Assembly: GCF_011440375.1 (NCBI RefSeq)
Contig: NZ_JAAOIR010000001.1
Location: forward strand, 496,001-560,000
Direction: 5' to 3'
Origin: Halorubellus sp. JP-L1
GTDB lineage: Archaea > Halobacteriota > Halobacteria > Halobacteriales > Natrialbaceae
DNA length: 64,000 nt
In this document: piece by piece, positions 22,996-31,159 of the stretch
Layout: each line of letters begins with the position of its first letter
Numbering within the stretch: position 1 is the first letter of the stretch
The notes under the pieces: model-generated
Seen by the model: only the letters and a program-made list of their open reading frames with translations
The model's database searches: none
Told to the model about the DNA's origin: nothing
Made by a program: the position numbers and the translations under genes

Positions 22996-23501
22996 TCGTC
23001 GGTCGACGTCGTCTGGCGTTGCTTCTCCGCGAGCAACTCGGCGAAGCTCTTCGAGTTTCCCGCATCAGGCGTCGTCACCTCGTTGATCTCGGCCTCGAGG
23101 AACTGCACGAGCGCCGGACTCTGATCGCTCACGACGGCGATCGTCTCCTCGTGACTCTGACCGGACTCGAGGAACGGAGCGTCCTGAAGGCCGGTCGCGA
23201 CGAACACAATCCGACTGACGCCGTCGGCAGCGTCGCTGTCGTCGTCGACGGAGGCCTTTATGTAGTCCTCGGCACGACCGTACTCGCCGGCGGTGAGCGC
23301 CCCGATTGTGATCATGGCGTCCTCGCCGTGCTCGCGTGCGACCTCGGCGAGCGCGTCCCGGTGCGTCTCGATGCGCGTCGCCTCCTGGAGCGTGTCCTGA
23401 TCGGCGTCGCCAGCCGCGGTCTGTTCGGCGAGCTCGTCGAGGCGCGCGTCGAGCTCGTCGTGCTTCTCTCCGACGTCGATCGTGCGGGTCTTCCGGGGCA
23501 T
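22992..23501 (-). CDS. Tail assembly chaperone (G-like), 169 aa
   Basis: Encoded between the tail tube and the tape measure, the standard position. Residues ~8-45 form a helical, acidic segment; 'DAMITIGALTAGEYGRAEDYI' and 'VSDQSPALVQFLEAEINEVT' look like the compact chaperone domain. The mRNA contains G-GGA-AAC in the correct phase at codons 147-149 (23055-23061), a canonical -1 slippery heptamer like lambda's GGGAAAG. The ordinary product stops at 22992; the shifted product continues. These proteins bind the tape measure before tube polymerisation. Confidence 0.75.
   Translation of the reverse strand: MPRKTRTIDVGEKHDELDARLDELAEQTAAGDADQDTLQEATRIETHRDALAEVAREHGEDAMITIGALTAGEYGRAEDYIKASVDDDSDAADGVSRIVFVATGLQDAPFLESGQSHEETIAVVSDQSPALVQFLEAEINEVTTPDAGNSKSFAELLAEKQRQTTSTDE
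23055..23061 (-). promoter_or_regulatory. Programmed -1 frameshift slippery site GGGAAAC
   Basis: Reads G-GGA-AAC in the zero frame (GGA is codon 148 of the chaperone). Tandem slippage would re-pair as GGG-AAA. The new frame's previous stop is only two codons upstream. A GTTGCT/AGCAAC hairpin (23018-23037) lies 17 bases downstream and a shorter AACTCG/CGAGTT stem overlaps the site; either might stimulate slippage. Confidence 0.65.
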
Positions 23502-23507
23502 GGTGAG

Positions 23508-24437
23508 TTAGGGCGTGGAGACGGACACGCCACCGTTCACGTGGAACGTGGTCGGGTCCGTGAGGTCGGCCTCCCCGATGAGGTCCGACCACGAGTACGT
23601 CGCCGGCTTCAGCTTCGGGAGACTGAACGTCGCGACGTCCGACCCGCCCACGGAGAGCGTGACGGTCCCAGTGACCGAGGACATCGACGCCTGCGGCGAC
23701 GAGGAGCCACTCCCGCCGTACGCGAGTTCGAGCCGCGACGGCCCGCTGAAGATGGCGGTCGCGTCGAGCGTCGATTCCGGGCGCGCCATCACGGCTTCCT
23801 CCGCGATCTCGCTCGCTCCCCACTGGTAGCGACTGATATTCGAGATCGACAGGGTCGTCGTCGAGAGCTTGGAGACGGTGGTACCGTCGATGTCGAGGCT
23901 GAAGCCGTGAAACGGGACGTCGTTCCCGTCGGTCGGCCCCGTGATGCTCGTCGGGTCGATCGTCGAGTCGTTGCTTTCGTCCGCGTAGAGGAACGAGACG
24001 CTGTACGTGACGGTGTTGTTCTCGTCGTCGTACGCGATCTCGAAGTCCACGGGCGTAACACCCTCGAGCTCGCGCTCGCAGGTGCCGCCGATGTAGTCGA
24101 CCCCGGCGAAGATCCGCCCCGTCTGGGCGAGACCGTCCGTGAACGCAGTGCCGCCGTCGTTGAACACCCAGTCGAGGACCTCCCCGAAGGTGTCCTTCGA
24201 GACGACCGCCGTGACGCCCACGGCGCCATCGACCTTCCCGGCGATCGAGTCCACCGACTCGACGACGCCGTCCTCGACGAGGCGTTCGAGCTGGCGGTCC
24301 AGGTCGAGCTCGTCGAGCTGGGGGTTCCGGCCGAACTTGTAGTAGTCCGTGTTGCCGTCGGAGTCCTCGTCGCGAAGATCGCCGAGGAAGCTCTGTTCGA
24401 GGGCGAACGCCAGGCTCGCGGAGCCGGCGCCCGTCAT
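23508..24437 (-). CDS. Tail tube (major tail) protein, 309 aa
   Basis: A beta-rich protein of the size and position of a major tail protein, with 'LAFALEQSFLGDLRDEDSDG', 'TPVDFEIAYDDENNTVTYSVSFLYADES', and 'GFSLDIDGTTVSKLSTTTLSISNISRYQ'. A strong GGAGGT lies about 8 bases before the ATG, fitting high expression. It follows the tail terminator and precedes the chaperone. The C-terminal half may be a surface-exposed extra domain. Family assigned by synteny and fold type rather than a diagnostic motif. Confidence 0.75.
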   Translation of the reverse strand: MTGAGSASLAFALEQSFLGDLRDEDSDGNTDYYKFGRNPQLDELDLDRQLERLVEDGVVESVDSIAGKVDGAVGVTAVVSKDTFGEVLDWVFNDGGTAFTDGLAQTGRIFAGVDYIGGTCERELEGVTPVDFEIAYDDENNTVTYSVSFLYADESNDSTIDPTSITGPTDGNDVPFHGFSLDIDGTTVSKLSTTTLSISNISRYQWGASEIAEEAVMARPESTLDATAIFSGPSRLELAYGGSGSSSPQASMSSVTGTVTLSVGGSDVATFSLPKLKPATYSWSDLIGEADLTDPTTFHVNGGVSVSTP

Positions 24438-24471
24438 GCTGTACCTCCGTCAGTGCTGGTGGTTACGTAAC

Positions 24472-25020
24472 TCATAGTGCTTCGAAGCCGCTGAAGACGA
24501 CGTCGACGTCCCAGCGATAGAAGTCGCGCCAGTTGCTCGACGTGTCCGCCTGGTTCGCGAGCATCAGGTGCGTGAAGTCGACGCTCGCATGGCCGGCGTC
24601 GGGCCACGTCCGCTGGTCGTACAGCGCCGATCGGACGCGCTGCTTGAGTACCTCCCACGGGACGCCGTCTGCCCCCTCGGGGTCGACGTGCCCGGCCTTC
24701 GAGGCGTGGAGGCCCTCGAGGCGGACGCCGACGACGTGCTCGACGTCCAGGTCGAACTCGGTCCCGATCGGGGACTGCGCGACGTCCACGTTCGCGGCGC
24801 CGACGTAGCAGCCCGCCTCGAGCGCGCCCTGGCGCTTGTGCAGCGGCTCGCTCATGTCGAGGGTGTCCGAGCCGTCGTAGAGCCGGCTGTTGTCCCGATC
24901 CACGCGCCGAAGCCGGACGGGGTCCTCGTTGAACTCCGTGGCGAGCGAGTAGTCCGTCGAGACGCTATCGACGACGGCGCCGAGACGATTCAGGACCCAC
25001 TCGACGTCGGGGGCTGTCAC
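24472..25020 (-). CDS. Tail terminator/completion-type protein, 182 aa
   Basis: Sits between the HK97-gp10-like neck gene and the tail tube, where tail terminators are encoded. It has an N-terminal helix ('PDVEWVLNRLGAVVDSVS') and repeated beta segments ('DLDVEHVVGVRLEGLHAS', 'FYRWDVDVVFSGFEAL'), in line with that alpha/beta fold. ATG at 25020 overlaps the upstream TGA. Assignment by position and shape. Confidence 0.65.
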   Translation of the reverse strand: MTAPDVEWVLNRLGAVVDSVSTDYSLATEFNEDPVRLRRVDRDNSRLYDGSDTLDMSEPLHKRQGALEAGCYVGAANVDVAQSPIGTEFDLDVEHVVGVRLEGLHASKAGHVDPEGADGVPWEVLKQRVRSALYDQRTWPDAGHASVDFTHLMLANQADTSSNWRDFYRWDVDVVFSGFEAL

Positions 25021-25502
25021 GCCTGCATCACCCGACGGAGGCCGTTCAGGGCGTCACGGATCGCGCGCGACTCCTCGATCCCCGATGGCTCGGTCTCCTG
25101 GAGGAACACGCGGTACCCCGACTCGAACTGGCCCCCACCGCCGCGGGCCTGATCGAACTCCTCGCGCACCCACTGGGGTGGGTCGTGCCAGACGAAGCTC
25201 AGGGGGTCGCCCTCGACCGTGTGGTCGCTCGTGCCGAACTCCCAGCGCGCCATCTGCTCGGACTCCCACCCGATCGTGACTTCGATCCGCCCCTCGGACC
25301 GGTCGACCTCGGGCTGTCCGAGTGAGTCGATCGTCGACTCGACGTCGTAGCCGTGACGCTCACCGTACGACCGGAGTCTGGCGTGGACGAGCTCGACGAA
25401 CTCGTAGACGAGGTTCGCTTCCTCGCCGACGAGCGTCGCCTCGACGTCGTCCATCACGGCCTCGCGGAGATCGTCCTCGAAGCCGCGTTCGAGCGTCGCC
25501 AT
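25017..25502 (-). CDS. HK97 gp10-like neck protein, 161 aa
   Basis: Pattern matches head-tail joining proteins of the gp10 type: N-terminal helix ('LREAVMDDVEATLVGEEANLVYEFVELVHARLRSYG'), beta region with 'RIEVTIGWESEQMARWEFGT', and Trp-rich 'HDPPQWVREEF', then a C-terminal helix. The ATG at 25502 overlaps the connector stop; a GTG just before is possible. Neck-region role from family and position. Confidence 0.7.
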   Translation of the reverse strand: MATLERGFEDDLREAVMDDVEATLVGEEANLVYEFVELVHARLRSYGERHGYDVESTIDSLGQPEVDRSEGRIEVTIGWESEQMARWEFGTSDHTVEGDPLSFVWHDPPQWVREEFDQARGGGGQFESGYRVFLQETEPSGIEESRAIRDALNGLRRVMQA

Positions 25503-26326
25503 CACGGACCCCCGCTATCAGCGAGATGGATTTCGAGCAACTCGCTGGCACGATCCTCCATCGCCTGCTTCTTCGACTCGGCGGCCACCAGCTGGCTGTT
25601 CTCGGGGATCCCGAGTGCGGCCTGATCGTCCATCAGCAACTCGGACCCAGCGCGGAACGCGACGGCCCGTCGCACTGTCTGTGGGATGCCTTCGATGCCA
25701 TAGTCGTACGTCGCCAGCACAGCCCCCGCGTAATTCTCGAGGTCGGAGTCCAGGCTGTTCGTGTCGAGATACAGTTGCGTCAGGCCAGAGGAGCCGTCGA
25801 CGTGCAGGTAGTAGTCGCCGGCCTTCCCTTCCGTGTAGTCGTCGCTGGCGACCCAGTCCTCGTAGCCGGTCGACGAGAGCACGAACAGCTCCGAGAGTGT
25901 CTGGACGTCTCGCCGGAAGAGCGAGACGCGTGTGAACGGCCCGCGGTGCTGCTGTGGAGACAGTCCGTCCATCTCCCCGTAGTTCGGGTCGGGGTTGTCG
26001 TCGGGGTCGTAGTCGACCCACGTTGGCGGGTAGTAACTGGACCGGTCGGTCTCCGTGGTCGTCAGGAACGCGCGCGTCGGGATGTCCTGCTCGTCCTCGG
26101 TGTGCGTCAGCGGGCCGGAGGGGAGGACGTTCTCGTCGTCCTCGGAGACCTCCGTGGATTCGTACCAGTGCCGGTGGGTGGACTCTTGGACCCACTCGGT
26201 CTGGCCGGTGATCGCGTCGACGACGACCTGATGGTTGGAAGCCCCCCAGGCTCCGCTGTCGAACTCGGTGACGGTCTCCTGGAGCGCTCGCCGGACATCG
26301 TCGACCGTACAGTACCCCGTGGGCAT
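25502..26326 (-). CDS. Head-tail connector (adaptor), 274 aa
   Basis: Starts 'MPTGYCTVDDVRRALQETVTEFDSGAWGASNHQVVVDAITGQTEWVQESTHRHWYES', the typical helical adaptor opening where a virion protein docks on the portal. Later segments include 'FTRVSLFRRDVQTLSELFVLSS' and 'AVLATYDYGIEGIPQTVRRAVAFRAGSELL'. It is longer than most gp6-like connectors because of a central beta insertion. It lies after the capsid genes. Confidence 0.75.
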   Translation of the reverse strand: MPTGYCTVDDVRRALQETVTEFDSGAWGASNHQVVVDAITGQTEWVQESTHRHWYESTEVSEDDENVLPSGPLTHTEDEQDIPTRAFLTTTETDRSSYYPPTWVDYDPDDNPDPNYGEMDGLSPQQHRGPFTRVSLFRRDVQTLSELFVLSSTGYEDWVASDDYTEGKAGDYYLHVDGSSGLTQLYLDTNSLDSDLENYAGAVLATYDYGIEGIPQTVRRAVAFRAGSELLMDDQAALGIPENSQLVAAESKKQAMEDRASELLEIHLADSGGP

Positions 26327-26332
26327 CGCTGG

Positions 26333-26704
26333 TTAGTCCTCCAGGCGTACGTCGAGGGCGCCACGCACACCCTTCCGGTTCTTCCCCTGGGCCTCCGCGG
26401 CGCGGATCACGGTGAGGTCGTCGTCGCTGTAGTCGGCGTCGTCGATCTGGGCTTCGAGCTCGCCCACGGTATAGTCGCTCGGGTCGATCGGCGCCGACGC
26501 AGCGTCTGGCGGGCCGTCCTCCTCGTGGACATCGTCGTCCGCTGTCCCGGCCTCGTCGACGCGCTCGAACTGCCCGGTCTCCTCCAGGAGGTACGACGCA
26601 GTCTCCTCGTCGACATCGACCTCGGGATCGTCCTCGTGGACGTCGACATCGCTGTTCGTGAGTCGGTACCGACGAGCGTTCCCAGTGTAGCGGACGCGCG
26701 CCAT
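26333..26704 (-). CDS. Acidic head-associated protein, 123 aa
   Basis: N-terminal ~45 residues form a compact part ('ARRYRLTNSDVDVHEDDPEVDVDEETASYLLEETGQFE'), followed by a disordered acidic linker. A small helical HeH/LEM-like end is centred on 'YTVGELEAQIDDADYSDDDLTVIRAAEAQGKNRKGV'. Such modules appear in phage head-completion proteins and may bind DNA ends. ATG overlaps the upstream TGA. Function inferred from location. Confidence 0.65.
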   Translation of the reverse strand: MARVRYTGNARRYRLTNSDVDVHEDDPEVDVDEETASYLLEETGQFERVDEAGTADDDVHEEDGPPDAASAPIDPSDYTVGELEAQIDDADYSDDDLTVIRAAEAQGKNRKGVRGALDVRLED

Positions 26705-27009
26705 CAGGACCGCCCCTTAACGCGCACGCGGACCACTTCACCGTCGACGGCGGCCGCACCAGCGGCCTGCTCGCTGTGGGAGCCGTCGTAGACGACCAGC
26801 ACCTCGTTGTCGTCGTCCCACTCGACGGGGAGCCCGCCGTCGGTCAGCGCGGACTCGATGGTGAGGTTCTCGATCGTCGAGAGCCCGAAGTCGCTCGCCG
26901 AGAGAGGTTCACCGCCGTTGGTGTACGATGCGTCGAAGGTGACGTCAGCCGTGACTTCCCGCTGGTTGCCGACCCAGCGATGGTCGTCACGGGTTACGGT
27001 GGTTCCCAT
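26704..27009 (-). CDS. Small beta-rich virion protein, 101 aa
   Basis: Beta-rich protein next to the major capsid gene ('EVTADVTFDASYTNGGEPLSASDFGLSTIENLTIESALTDGG', 'EVLVVYDGSHSEQAAGAAAVDGEVVRVRVKG'). The size and place fit a capsid decoration or stabilising protein; no diagnostic motif. Confidence 0.65.
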   Translation of the reverse strand: MGTTVTRDDHRWVGNQREVTADVTFDASYTNGGEPLSASDFGLSTIENLTIESALTDGGLPVEWDDDNEVLVVYDGSHSEQAAGAAAVDGEVVRVRVKGRS

Positions 27010-27021
27010 CTGTCACCCTCG

Positions 27022-27954
27022 TTAGCTGGTCGCGATGTTCTGGCCGAGCGCGACCGCGTCGGCGGCCTCGACCTTGTAGTCGGTGCGAGCGAGCAGGTTG
27101 TAGATCCCGTAGAGGTCGCGCTTCACGACCGCCTCGCCCTCCTGGGTGACGCGCATGTTGACGTCACGGTGGACGCCCCAGACGAGGTTCATGGGCGTGG
27201 TGAGCATCGCACGGTCGTCGGGGAACCCGACGGGCGTGACGATCGGGCGCCCGTACGGCGTCGGCTCCTCGCCCGTCATCAGCATCGCGTCACCGGCCGC
27301 CGTCGACCGGTCGGTGAGGTAGTCCTTGTAGTTCTGCTTCTGGTTGAGGCTCGTGATGAACACGAGGTCCTCGGGGTTCCGGCGGTACTTCGCGTCCAGC
27401 GACGTCATCAGGTTGTTGAACACCGACTTGTCGATGGTCGCGTTCTGATGGTCGACGTTCGCCGCCGGCCCCTGCTGTTCGGCGTCCCTGATCCAGCCGT
27501 CGTTGATCGAGAGGAACGCGTCGCCGCTCGTGGTGTCGCCGTTGAACGCGAGGTCCTCGGAGTCGACACCGAACTGGCGGGCGAACTTCTCGACGAGGAT
27601 GTCCGCGGTGCCCTCGCCTTCGATGGTGTCCTCGACGGTCTCCATCGAGACCTCCCACGGGAGTTCCATCTTCACTGCGTCCATGTCGATGGACTCCGTG
27701 CTCGGCGTGTTCAGCGAGCCCGCGGTGGCCTCGGTGGCCTCCCGGAGGAGGCGTTCGCCGACGCCGATGCGGTCGATCTGCTGCTTCGGGCCCTTCAGGC
27801 GCTCGAAGCGGACATCGTCCATGATCTGCGCGGAGTCCTGGGCGATCTGGAAGAACTCGTCGAACTGCTGGCGGTTCAGGAGACCGCCACCGCTGAAGTC
27901 ACTCGTGGTGACCTTGTTGAGCGACCGCTCGCTCGAGATGCGCTCGCCCGACAT
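27022..27954 (-). CDS. Major capsid protein (HK97 fold), 310 aa
   Basis: The N-terminal region ('GGGLLNRQQFDEFFQIAQDSAQIMDDVRFERLKGPKQQIDRIGVGERLLREA') followed by the E-loop region, then 'PWEVSMETVEDTIEG', 'LAFNGDTTSGDAFLSINDGWIRDA' and a C-terminal 'NLVWGVHRDVNMRVTQEGEAVVKRDLYGIYN' match the HK97-type capsid protein of P2/PBSX-like tailed viruses. No extra scaffold is fused here; that role likely lies in the upstream protease protein. ATG overlaps the protease stop. Confidence 0.88.
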   Translation of the reverse strand: MSGERISSERSLNKVTTSDFSGGGLLNRQQFDEFFQIAQDSAQIMDDVRFERLKGPKQQIDRIGVGERLLREATEATAGSLNTPSTESIDMDAVKMELPWEVSMETVEDTIEGEGTADILVEKFARQFGVDSEDLAFNGDTTSGDAFLSINDGWIRDAEQQGPAANVDHQNATIDKSVFNNLMTSLDAKYRRNPEDLVFITSLNQKQNYKDYLTDRSTAAGDAMLMTGEEPTPYGRPIVTPVGFPDDRAMLTTPMNLVWGVHRDVNMRVTQEGEAVVKRDLYGIYNLLARTDYKVEAADAVALGQNIATS

Positions 27955-29171
27955 CAGGCGTCACCACCGTTGGGGAGGCCGAGGGTCTTGTCCCAGTCGC
28001 TCGAGTACTTCCGGTTGGACGGCTGGCTCGCGCCGGCGCCGTCGATCTGCTGGCTGGTGCCGGACGCCATCGCGACGTCGTCGATCCGCTGGGCGTTCTT
28101 CTCGGTCTCCTCCTTGAGCGCCTTCGCCCACTCCGGGGCCTCGGCGAATGCGTCCTTCTCGCCGCCCTCCTCGCCTTCACCGCCGGCGTTCTTCTCACCG
28201 CCGTCGTCGTCGCTGGCCTCGAGGGCGTCCTCGATCCGCTCGCTGTTTGCTTCGATGCTGTCCTGCAGGTCCTTGGCCCACTCAGGGGGCTCGTTCTCGT
28301 CGTTCGTCATGTCTTCGTCGGCGGCGTCTTTGCCACCGTCAGAACTGCCGCCATCCGTGGCGGCCGTCTCGTCTGTCACACTGTCCGTCTTACCGGCGGG
28401 CGCGCCGGGGCCCTTCGTGAAGAACGCCTTCGCGCGAGCGATCCAGCCCGCTGACTCCTCGTCGACGCTGTCGACGTCGACGTCTTCGTCGACGGCGCGC
28501 TGGAGGTAGTTCCAGAGGCGCTCGGCCTCGCCGTCGGAGTGGCCACGCTCGGCCATCTCCGCCATGAAGCCCTCACGGTCGCCGAGGTAGTCTGCGACAC
28601 GCTTCTCGGTCGCGTCCTTGGTCTGGAGGATCTCCGCGTCCGGCACTGCCGGGATGTCGACCGCCGACACCTCACCGACGGCCGCATCCTCGAGCTCCCA
28701 GACCGGTTCGTCCTCAGGATAGCCCTCTGCGACAGCAACGTCGTCCGGGAGGTCGTCCTGTGCCATGGGGTCGCTCCACTCGACCTGGTTCGCGCCGATC
28801 GAGTACCCCGAGAGGATGCCGTCGCGGACGAGCGTCCAGAGCTCGCTATCGTCGAACTTCCAGCTCTGCACCCACGCGCCGGCGGGCACGTCTTCGCCCC
28901 CGATCTCGCGTGGTTCGTCCAGGACGGTGTTCTCGACGAGCGTCGAGTGGTCCGGGAAGGCCGCGTGCATCACACCGCCTTCGGAGTCGCCGCTCGAAAG
29001 GCGCGTCATGAAGCCCTCCGCGAGGTCGCGGATGGTATCGGGGCGCTCGTAGTCGCCCTGGAGGTCCACCTTGTCGGGGACCATCACGACGCCGGTCGCG
29101 ATCTGGCGGTCGTCGTCGGCCTCTTTGAACGCGACGCGCTTGGTGAGCTGTTCGCTCTTCTGCTCGGTCAT
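27954..29171 (-). CDS. XkdF-type prohead protease with scaffold-like C terminus, 405 aa
   Basis: Residues ~10-185 match the XkdF protease family: 'ATGVVMVPDKVDLQGDYERPDTIRDLAEGFMTR', the His region 'HAAFPDHSTLVENTVLDEP', and the Ser region 'DGILSGYSIGANQVEW'. The remaining ~200 residues are acidic, helical and repetitive ('EWAKDLQDSIEANSERIEDAL', 'EWAKALKEETEKNAQRID'), as expected of a scaffold that is removed during capsid maturation. Two similar copies of the EWAKxL helix suggest internal duplication. It lies between portal and capsid genes. Confidence 0.85.
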   Translation of the reverse strand: MTEQKSEQLTKRVAFKEADDDRQIATGVVMVPDKVDLQGDYERPDTIRDLAEGFMTRLSSGDSEGGVMHAAFPDHSTLVENTVLDEPREIGGEDVPAGAWVQSWKFDDSELWTLVRDGILSGYSIGANQVEWSDPMAQDDLPDDVAVAEGYPEDEPVWELEDAAVGEVSAVDIPAVPDAEILQTKDATEKRVADYLGDREGFMAEMAERGHSDGEAERLWNYLQRAVDEDVDVDSVDEESAGWIARAKAFFTKGPGAPAGKTDSVTDETAATDGGSSDGGKDAADEDMTNDENEPPEWAKDLQDSIEANSERIEDALEASDDDGGEKNAGGEGEEGGEKDAFAEAPEWAKALKEETEKNAQRIDDVAMASGTSQQIDGAGASQPSNRKYSSDWDKTLGLPNGGDA

Positions 29172-29174
29172 GTG

Positions 29175-29294
29175 TCAGTCCTCACTGTCCTCGTCGTCGG
29201 CAGCGTCCGCGACGGCGTCCTCTGTCTTCCGGGCTCGACCGGTGGCGAGGACGCCGCGCTTCTCGCTGCGCTCTTTGTCGCTGTTGTCGGTCAT
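29175..29294 (-). CDS. Tiny charged viral protein, 39 aa
   Basis: A 39-residue frame (MTDNSDKERSEKRG...) ending in an acidic tail, located between portal and protease genes and ending three bases before the protease ATG. It could be a small head factor or leader. No family. Confidence 0.5.
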   Translation of the reverse strand: MTDNSDKERSEKRGVLATGRARKTEDAVADAADDEDSED

Positions 29295-29362
29295 GAATCA
29301 GCTCCCGGTCGAGCCTCGCTCAGGGGAGTCGGGGATCTCCCTGGGTCATCGGCAGCCGCCAG

Positions 29363-31156
29363 CTACGTCTCGATGAACCGCCTCACGGTGGCGTTCTCGG
29401 ATGGCGCCGCGCGCCCGGTCTGGGGCCACTCGCCCATCCCGATGCGCTCGTAGGGGTACGCCATCCGGATGTTGTGGTAGTGGTAGCTCCCGTGCGACGT
29501 GGCGTCCTTGAGTTCCTCCCACGTCGACGGCGTCACGAACCGGTAGATGTAGATCGGGTCCATGCCCTCGTCGCGCCGGAACTTGATGTAGAGGTCGTTC
29601 GACGACCGATCGTAGAGCCCGGCGCGGAGATTCGAGGAGTCGAACTGCATCGTCTCGACCTGGCCTTTCAACGTGACATCCGTGCGCTTCCCGAGCGAGT
29701 TCGATTCCGGCGGCGTCACCGCCTCAAGGGACTTCGCTCGATTCGGGTCGCGGCGTGGATCCGTGCTGGTGTCCTCGATGTTCGCGAGCAGCGTCTCCCC
29801 CATCTCCTCGTCGTCGAGCGGCTCCAGGTCGAGCTCGGCGCGGGCTTCGTTCACCGTCATCGCGCCACGGGCGGCCGCGATGCGTGTCTGGGCGACGTTC
29901 GCGTCCGTCAGTCGGCTGTCGACGCCGCGCGTCTGGAACTCGATCGTGTAGTCGGTGACGCCGAGCGCGTCGTGGACCGTCTCGTAGAGGAGCTGTGCGA
30001 ACTGGTCTTGCTTCGGCTGGATGACCGTCTCGATGTAGCCCTTGCGCTGGGCCTCCGCGTCCGTCGAGAACGCCCCGCTCTTGATCTGGCCGGCCTCGAT
30101 CGGCGGGACGTCGTGGGTCTTCAGGATCTCGTGCTCGTTGCGATCGCGGAACTCCTGGAAGCTCGCGTCCTCGTTGATGCCGACCGTCAGCGGCTCGACG
30201 CGGATCTTCAGGTCGTCCGCGTCCTCGTCCATCCGGATCTGGCCCGTGTCCTCGAGGAGTTTTTCCGCCTCCAGGACGACTGTCCGGTGATCTTCCTCCT
30301 TCATCCCGTGGAGGAGGTCGTGGATGTCCTTGCGGGCGCCCTCGGTGAGCTCGCCGCCCTCGACGATGACGGCCATCCGGGGGACGGCGTTGTTCTCGAA
30401 GAAGTCGATGTTGAACTCCCGGGCCGCGTCGTCGCCCTGGACGGTAGGGATTGCGGGGACGATGTCGGGCGCGCCGTAGTGCGTGTAGAGCGGACTGTGG
30501 TTGCGCTTGAAGATGAGTTCGTTCGCGGGGTTCGCGACCGAGCGCCCGCTCTCACCGGTCTCGCTGTCGACGAACGCCCCCGGACTCTCGTAGCGATCGC
30601 CGGCGTTCCCGAAGTACTGGAGGCGGTTCCGCCGCAGCTGCACGTATCCGGGCTTATCGCGACGGCGGCGGATGGTCATCGCGGGCACCCACGCCAGCCC
30701 GGTCGGCGTTCCGTCCGTGCTGGTAAGGAGTTCGATGGAGAGCCACCCGATCGCTTCGTAGTCAGTCCACGCCATCTCGAGGACGTCCGCGGGCGTGGAG
30801 CGTTCGGAGTCGACAGGGCCGACCTGCCACGTCGAGTCCTCGTTATGCCAGAAGTCCTCGGCGATCTGGCGCTGGCTCTCGTCGGGCTCGTCGACGTCGG
30901 GATGCGGCACGATCTCGAGGCCGTAGCCGGCGACGTTCCGAGACTTCGAGAAGCAGCACTTCGCGTGCGTGGGGTTGATCTCGAGGAGTCGCGCCATCTG
31001 CGGCGGGTAGAACGGCGGCTGGATGGCACCGCCGCGGATCTTCTCCTTGTACTTATCGTCGAGCTGCTGGGTCTCCTCGGCCTTCGCCGCGACGTCCTTG
31101 GTGATCGACCGGTACGACCCCTCGCTGTATGCGCCAGTTTCGATGTCGTCAGTCAT
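29363..31156 (-). CDS. Portal protein (PBSX type) fused to a KTSC domain, 597 aa
   Basis: Residues ~45-450 form the PBSX/SPP1-type portal: 'IQPPFYPPQMARLLEINPTHAKCCFSKSRNVAGYGLEIVPH', the wing-stem region with 'NELIFKRNHSPLYTHYGAPDIVPA' and 'GIIEFFENNAVPRMAVIVEGGELTEGARKDI'-like helices, then 'DVPPIEAGQI'. After a linker a second domain appears (about 505-578): 'MQFDSSNLRAGLYDRSSNDLYIKFR...YIYRFVTPSTWEELKDATSHGSYHYHNIR', which is a KTSC domain. KTSC occurs in phage and tRNA-synthetase tails. The portal is the DNA-packaging channel. Confidence 0.85.
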   Translation of the reverse strand: MTDDIETGAYSEGSYRSITKDVAAKAEETQQLDDKYKEKIRGGAIQPPFYPPQMARLLEINPTHAKCCFSKSRNVAGYGLEIVPHPDVDEPDESQRQIAEDFWHNEDSTWQVGPVDSERSTPADVLEMAWTDYEAIGWLSIELLTSTDGTPTGLAWVPAMTIRRRRDKPGYVQLRRNRLQYFGNAGDRYESPGAFVDSETGESGRSVANPANELIFKRNHSPLYTHYGAPDIVPAIPTVQGDDAAREFNIDFFENNAVPRMAVIVEGGELTEGARKDIHDLLHGMKEEDHRTVVLEAEKLLEDTGQIRMDEDADDLKIRVEPLTVGINEDASFQEFRDRNEHEILKTHDVPPIEAGQIKSGAFSTDAEAQRKGYIETVIQPKQDQFAQLLYETVHDALGVTDYTIEFQTRGVDSRLTDANVAQTRIAAARGAMTVNEARAELDLEPLDDEEMGETLLANIEDTSTDPRRDPNRAKSLEAVTPPESNSLGKRTDVTLKGQVETMQFDSSNLRAGLYDRSSNDLYIKFRRDEGMDPIYIYRFVTPSTWEELKDATSHGSYHYHNIRMAYPYERIGMGEWPQTGRAAPSENATVRRFIET

Positions 31157-31159
31157 GGA

